Source: Thysanoteuthis rhombus (Eukaryota; Mollusca; Cephalopoda; Oegopsida; Thysanoteuthidae). Taken from it: 64,000 nt of DNA. The first letter of the stretch is position 1; each line of letters begins with the position of its first letter. Under the pieces are notes generated by a model. It saw nothing but the letters and a program-made list of their open reading frames with translations, did no database searches and was not told the origin of the DNA. Below, in pieces: positions 61,201-64,000 of this stretch. Position numbers and translations under genes: made by a program. Location of the stretch: the NCBI GenBank assembly GCA_963457665.1, contig OY735233.1, positions 28,560,121 through 28,624,120 on the forward strand, given 5' to 3'.

Positions 61201-64000
61201 TTTGCTACATTGATTTCTAAGCTAAAACTTCACAGTGCATAGTGTCATGAGTTTATATTTATAACTTGGAATAATCAAATATATATTATTAATGCTATGT
61301 AAAAAACTTATGAAACTCATTAAAACATCACTGAAAGCTAAGAATGAGTCCATGATGCTTATTTGATTTACTTTTTACTAACTGTTCAATTCTGTTATGT
61401 AGTTGAAATATAGTAGTATGATTTAAAAACAGCTTTGCAAACATTGATTTTCAAGCTGAAGATGCACTGTGTATAGTGTTATAAGTTTACATTTTACACT
61501 TGGAATTATCAAATCTATATTATGAATGCAATGTAAAAAACTTGTTGAAACATCAAAAAACATCACTGGAAGCTGGGAATGAGTTCATTATAATTATATA
61601 ATTTACTTTTTACTATCAGTTCAATTCTTTTATGTAGTTGTAATAATTTACAATCATTTCAAAACAGCTTTGCTACATTGATTTCTAAACTAAAACTTCA
61701 CAGTGTATAGTTTCATGAGTTTATATTTATAACTTGGAATAATCAAATTTATATTATTAATGCTATGTAAAAAACTTATGAAACTCATTAAAACATCACT
61801 GAAAGCTAAGAATGAGTCCATGATGCTTATTTGATTTACTTTTATTAACTGTTCAATTCTGTTATGTAGTTGAAATATAGTTGTATGATTTAAAAACAGC
61901 TTTGCAAACATTGATTTTCAAGCTGAACATGCACTGTGTATAGTGTTATAAGTTTACATTTTACACTTGGAATTATCAAATTTATATTATGAATGCAATG
62001 TAAAAAACTTGTTGAAACATCAAAAAACATCACTGGAAGCTGGGAATGAGTTCATTATACTTATTCAATTTACTTTTTACTATCAGTTCAATTCTTTTAT
62101 GTAGTTGTAATAATTTACAATCATTTCAAAACAGCTTTGCTACATTGATTTCTAAGCTAAAACTTCACAGTGTATAGTGTCATGAGTTTATATTTATAAC
62201 TTGGAATAATCAAATATATATTATTAATGCTATGTAAAAAACTTATGAAACTCATTAAAACATCATGGAAAGCTAAGAATGAGTCCATGATGCTTATTTG
62301 ATTTACTTTTTACTAACTGTTCAATTCTGTTATGTAGTTGAAATATAGTAGTATGATTTAAAATCAGCTTTGCAAACATTGATTTTCAAGCTGAAAATGC
62401 ACTGTGTATAGTGTTATAAGTTTACATTTCACACTTGGAATTATCAAGTCTATATTATGAATGCAATGTAAAAAACTTGTTGAAACTTCAAAAAACATCA
62501 CTGGAAGCTGGGAATGAGTTCATTATAATTATTTAATTTACTTTTTACTATCAGTTCAATTCTTTTATGTAGTTGTAATAATTTACAATCATTTCAAAAG
62601 AGCTTTGCTACATTGATTTCTAAGCTAAAACTTCACAGTGTATAGTGTCATGAGTTTATATTTATAACTTGGAATAATCAAATATATATTATTAATGCTA
62701 TGTAAAAAACTTATGAAACTCATTAAAACATCACTTTGAAAGCTAAGAATGAGTCCATGATGCTTGTTTGATTTACTTTTTACTAACTGTTCAATTCTGT
62801 TATGTAGTTGAAATATAGTAGTATGATTTAAAAACAGCTTTGCAAACATTGATTTTCAAGCTGAAAATGCACTGTGTATAGTGTTATAAGTTTACATTTC
62901 ACACTTGGAATTATCAAATCTATATTATGAATGCAATGTAAAAAACTTGTTGAAACATCAAAAAACATCACTGGAAGCTGGGAATGAGTTCATTATACTT
63001 ATTTAATTTACTTTTTACTATCAGTTCAATTCTTTTATGTAGTTGTAATAATTTACAATCATTTCAAAACAGCTTTGCTACATTGATTTCTAAGCTAAAA
63101 CTTCACAGTGTATAGTGTCATGAGTTTATATTTATAACTTGGAATAATCAAATATATATTATTAATGCTATGTAAAAAACTTATGAAACTCATTAAAACA
63201 TCACTGAAAGCTAAAAATGAGTCCATGATGCTTATTTGATTTACTTTTTACTAACTGTTTAATTCTGTTATGTAGTTGAAATATAGTGGTATGATTTAAA
63301 AACAGCTTTGCAAACATTGATTTTCAAGCTGAAGATGCACTGTGTATAGTGTTATAAGTTTACATTTTACACTTGGAATTATCAAATCTATATTATGAAT
63401 GCAATGTAAAAAACTTGTTGAAACATCAAAAAACATCACTGGAAGCTGGGAATGAGTTCATTATACTTATTTAATTTACTTTTTACTATCAGTTCAATTC
63501 TTTTATGTAATTGTAATAATTTACAATCATTTCAAAACAGCTTTGCTACATTGATTTCTAAGCTAAAACTTCACAGTGTATAGTGTCATGAGTTTATATT
63601 CATAACTTGGAATAATCAAATATATATTATTAATGCTATGTAAAAAACTTATGAAACTCATTAAAACATCATGGAAAGCTGAGAATGAGTCCATGATGCT
63701 TATTTGATTTACTTTTTACTAACTGTTCAATTCTGTTATGTAGTTGAAATATAGTAGTATGATTTAAAAACAGCTTTACAAACATTGATTTTAAAGCTGA
63801 AAATGCACATTGTGTAGTGTTATAAGTTTACATTTTACACTTGGAATTATCAAATCTATATTATGAATGCAATGTAAAAAACTTGTTGAAACATCAAAAA
63901 ACATCACTGGAAGCTGGGAATGAGTTCATTATACTTATTTAATTTACTTTTTACTATCAGTTCAATTCTTTTATGTAGTTGTAATAATTTACAATGATTT
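58269..64000 (+). repeat. More diverged dimers without long block copies
   Basis: A starts are at 58269, 58739, 59207, 59674, 60142, 60610, 61076, 61544, 62011, 62479, 62949, 63417 and 63885, so the dimer register is intact. However, single-copy changes are commoner than elsewhere, and long rare-variant blocks shared with the rest of the window are not evident. A local B type with gctgaagatgcac recurs near 59.12, 60.05, 60.53, 60.99, 61.46 and 63.33 kb, mostly at one-dimer spacing, which points to local single-dimer amplification. The gaatataatg and cttatctaattt states link it to 3.4 and 6.2 kb. Confidence 0.78.

Larger units (their letters stand above)
1..64000 (+). repeat. AT-rich satellite array, ~468-bp A/B dimer, whole window
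   Basis: The entire window is a head-to-tail array of two alternating monomers, A and B, each about 234 bp. About 135 A starts can be placed, and consecutive starts are 467-472 bp apart except at seven irregular steps. Both window ends fall inside repeats, so neither array edge is present. No stretch of unrelated DNA, transposon or gene interrupts it. Every frame is stopped frequently; the longest open frames are about 60-74 codons and recur with the repeat. A satellite of this length and homogeneity is typical of eukaryotic heterochromatin, often centromeric or pericentromeric; that location is inference. The species is not recognisable, and I do not recognise the repeat as a named family. 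Confidence 0.97.

Noticed and set aside
1..64000. CRISPR-like array of repeats and spacers
   Set aside because: The whole 234-bp monomer is conserved, with no alternation of constant repeats and unique spacers, and the unit is far too long.
1..64000. CENP-B box
   Set aside because: The box needs CpG-containing core bases (TTCG and CGGG). The consensus has no CpG and no matching word was seen on either strand.
1..64000. Transposon, LTR or terminal inverted repeats
   Set aside because: No reading frame for transposase or reverse transcriptase, no target-site duplication and no break in the satellite register was found.
1..64000. Telomeric repeats or rDNA/tRNA genes
   Set aside because: No TTAGGG, TTAGG or similar arrays, and no G+C-richer structured RNA segment was seen on either strand.
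1..64000. Window as an assembly artefact
   Set aside because: Not excluded, but private point changes in nearly every block argue that most copies are real. Exact copy number and the near-identical blocks (731-2730 with 3671-5670; 34.5 with 39.6 kb) are where collapse or false expansion would be most likely.

Overview
The whole 64 kb window is one uninterrupted tandem satellite array from a eukaryotic genome. I find no gene, RNA gene, mobile element, CRISPR array or bacterial signal. The DNA is very AT-rich (one monomer counted by hand is about 25% GC). The longest open frames are only 60-74 codons and recur only because the repeat recurs. The species cannot be named from the sequence. The consensus contains no CpG, which would fit a genome with CpG methylation, but this is weak evidence.

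Basic unit: two related monomers alternate head to tail on the same strand. A (about 234 bp, starting gttgaaac[a/t]tc) and B (about 234 bp, starting atgaaactcattaaaac) make a dimer of about 468 bp. A and B look roughly three quarters identical, so an ancient monomer duplication became the present dimer. I located about 135 A starts. Almost every step between them is 467-472 bp. The exceptions are 2 to 351 (349 bp), 351 to 946 and 2351 to 2946 (595 bp each), 49360 to 50061, 54755 to 55456 and 56864 to 57565 (701 bp each), and 57565 to 58269 (704 bp).

Higher-order layout: shared rare variants show that dimers were copied in blocks of many sizes. 0-6.7 kb: a 2,000-bp unit (731-2730, 3671-5670) with truncated-B and poly-A junctions. 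7.8-16.3 kb: a 9-10 dimer block copied in tandem (offsets 4,684 then 4,216). About 16-20.75 kb is copied at about 27.25-32 kb (offset about 11,258). 20.76-25.68 kb: a 6-dimer duplication (2,814). 31.1-35.5 kb: a 5-dimer duplication (2,344-2,346). 34.5-43.3 kb: an 11-dimer duplication (5,152) containing a 3-dimer duplication (1,404). 42.3-47.1 kb: a 6-dimer duplication (2,813). 47.3-57.6 kb: nested 4, 4.5 and 5.5 dimer copies, including three A / B-A hybrid / B trimers. 57.6-64 kb: more private substitutions, weaker higher-order copying and a second type of hybrid, as expected nearer the edge of an array.

Nothing here works together as genes do. The organisation is that of a satellite evolving by unequal exchange, conversion and block amplification, possibly centromeric or other constitutive heterochromatin. 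Two short dyad-symmetric elements, one per monomer type, are the only candidate functional sites. All comparisons were made by eye; identities are approximate unless a mismatch count is given.
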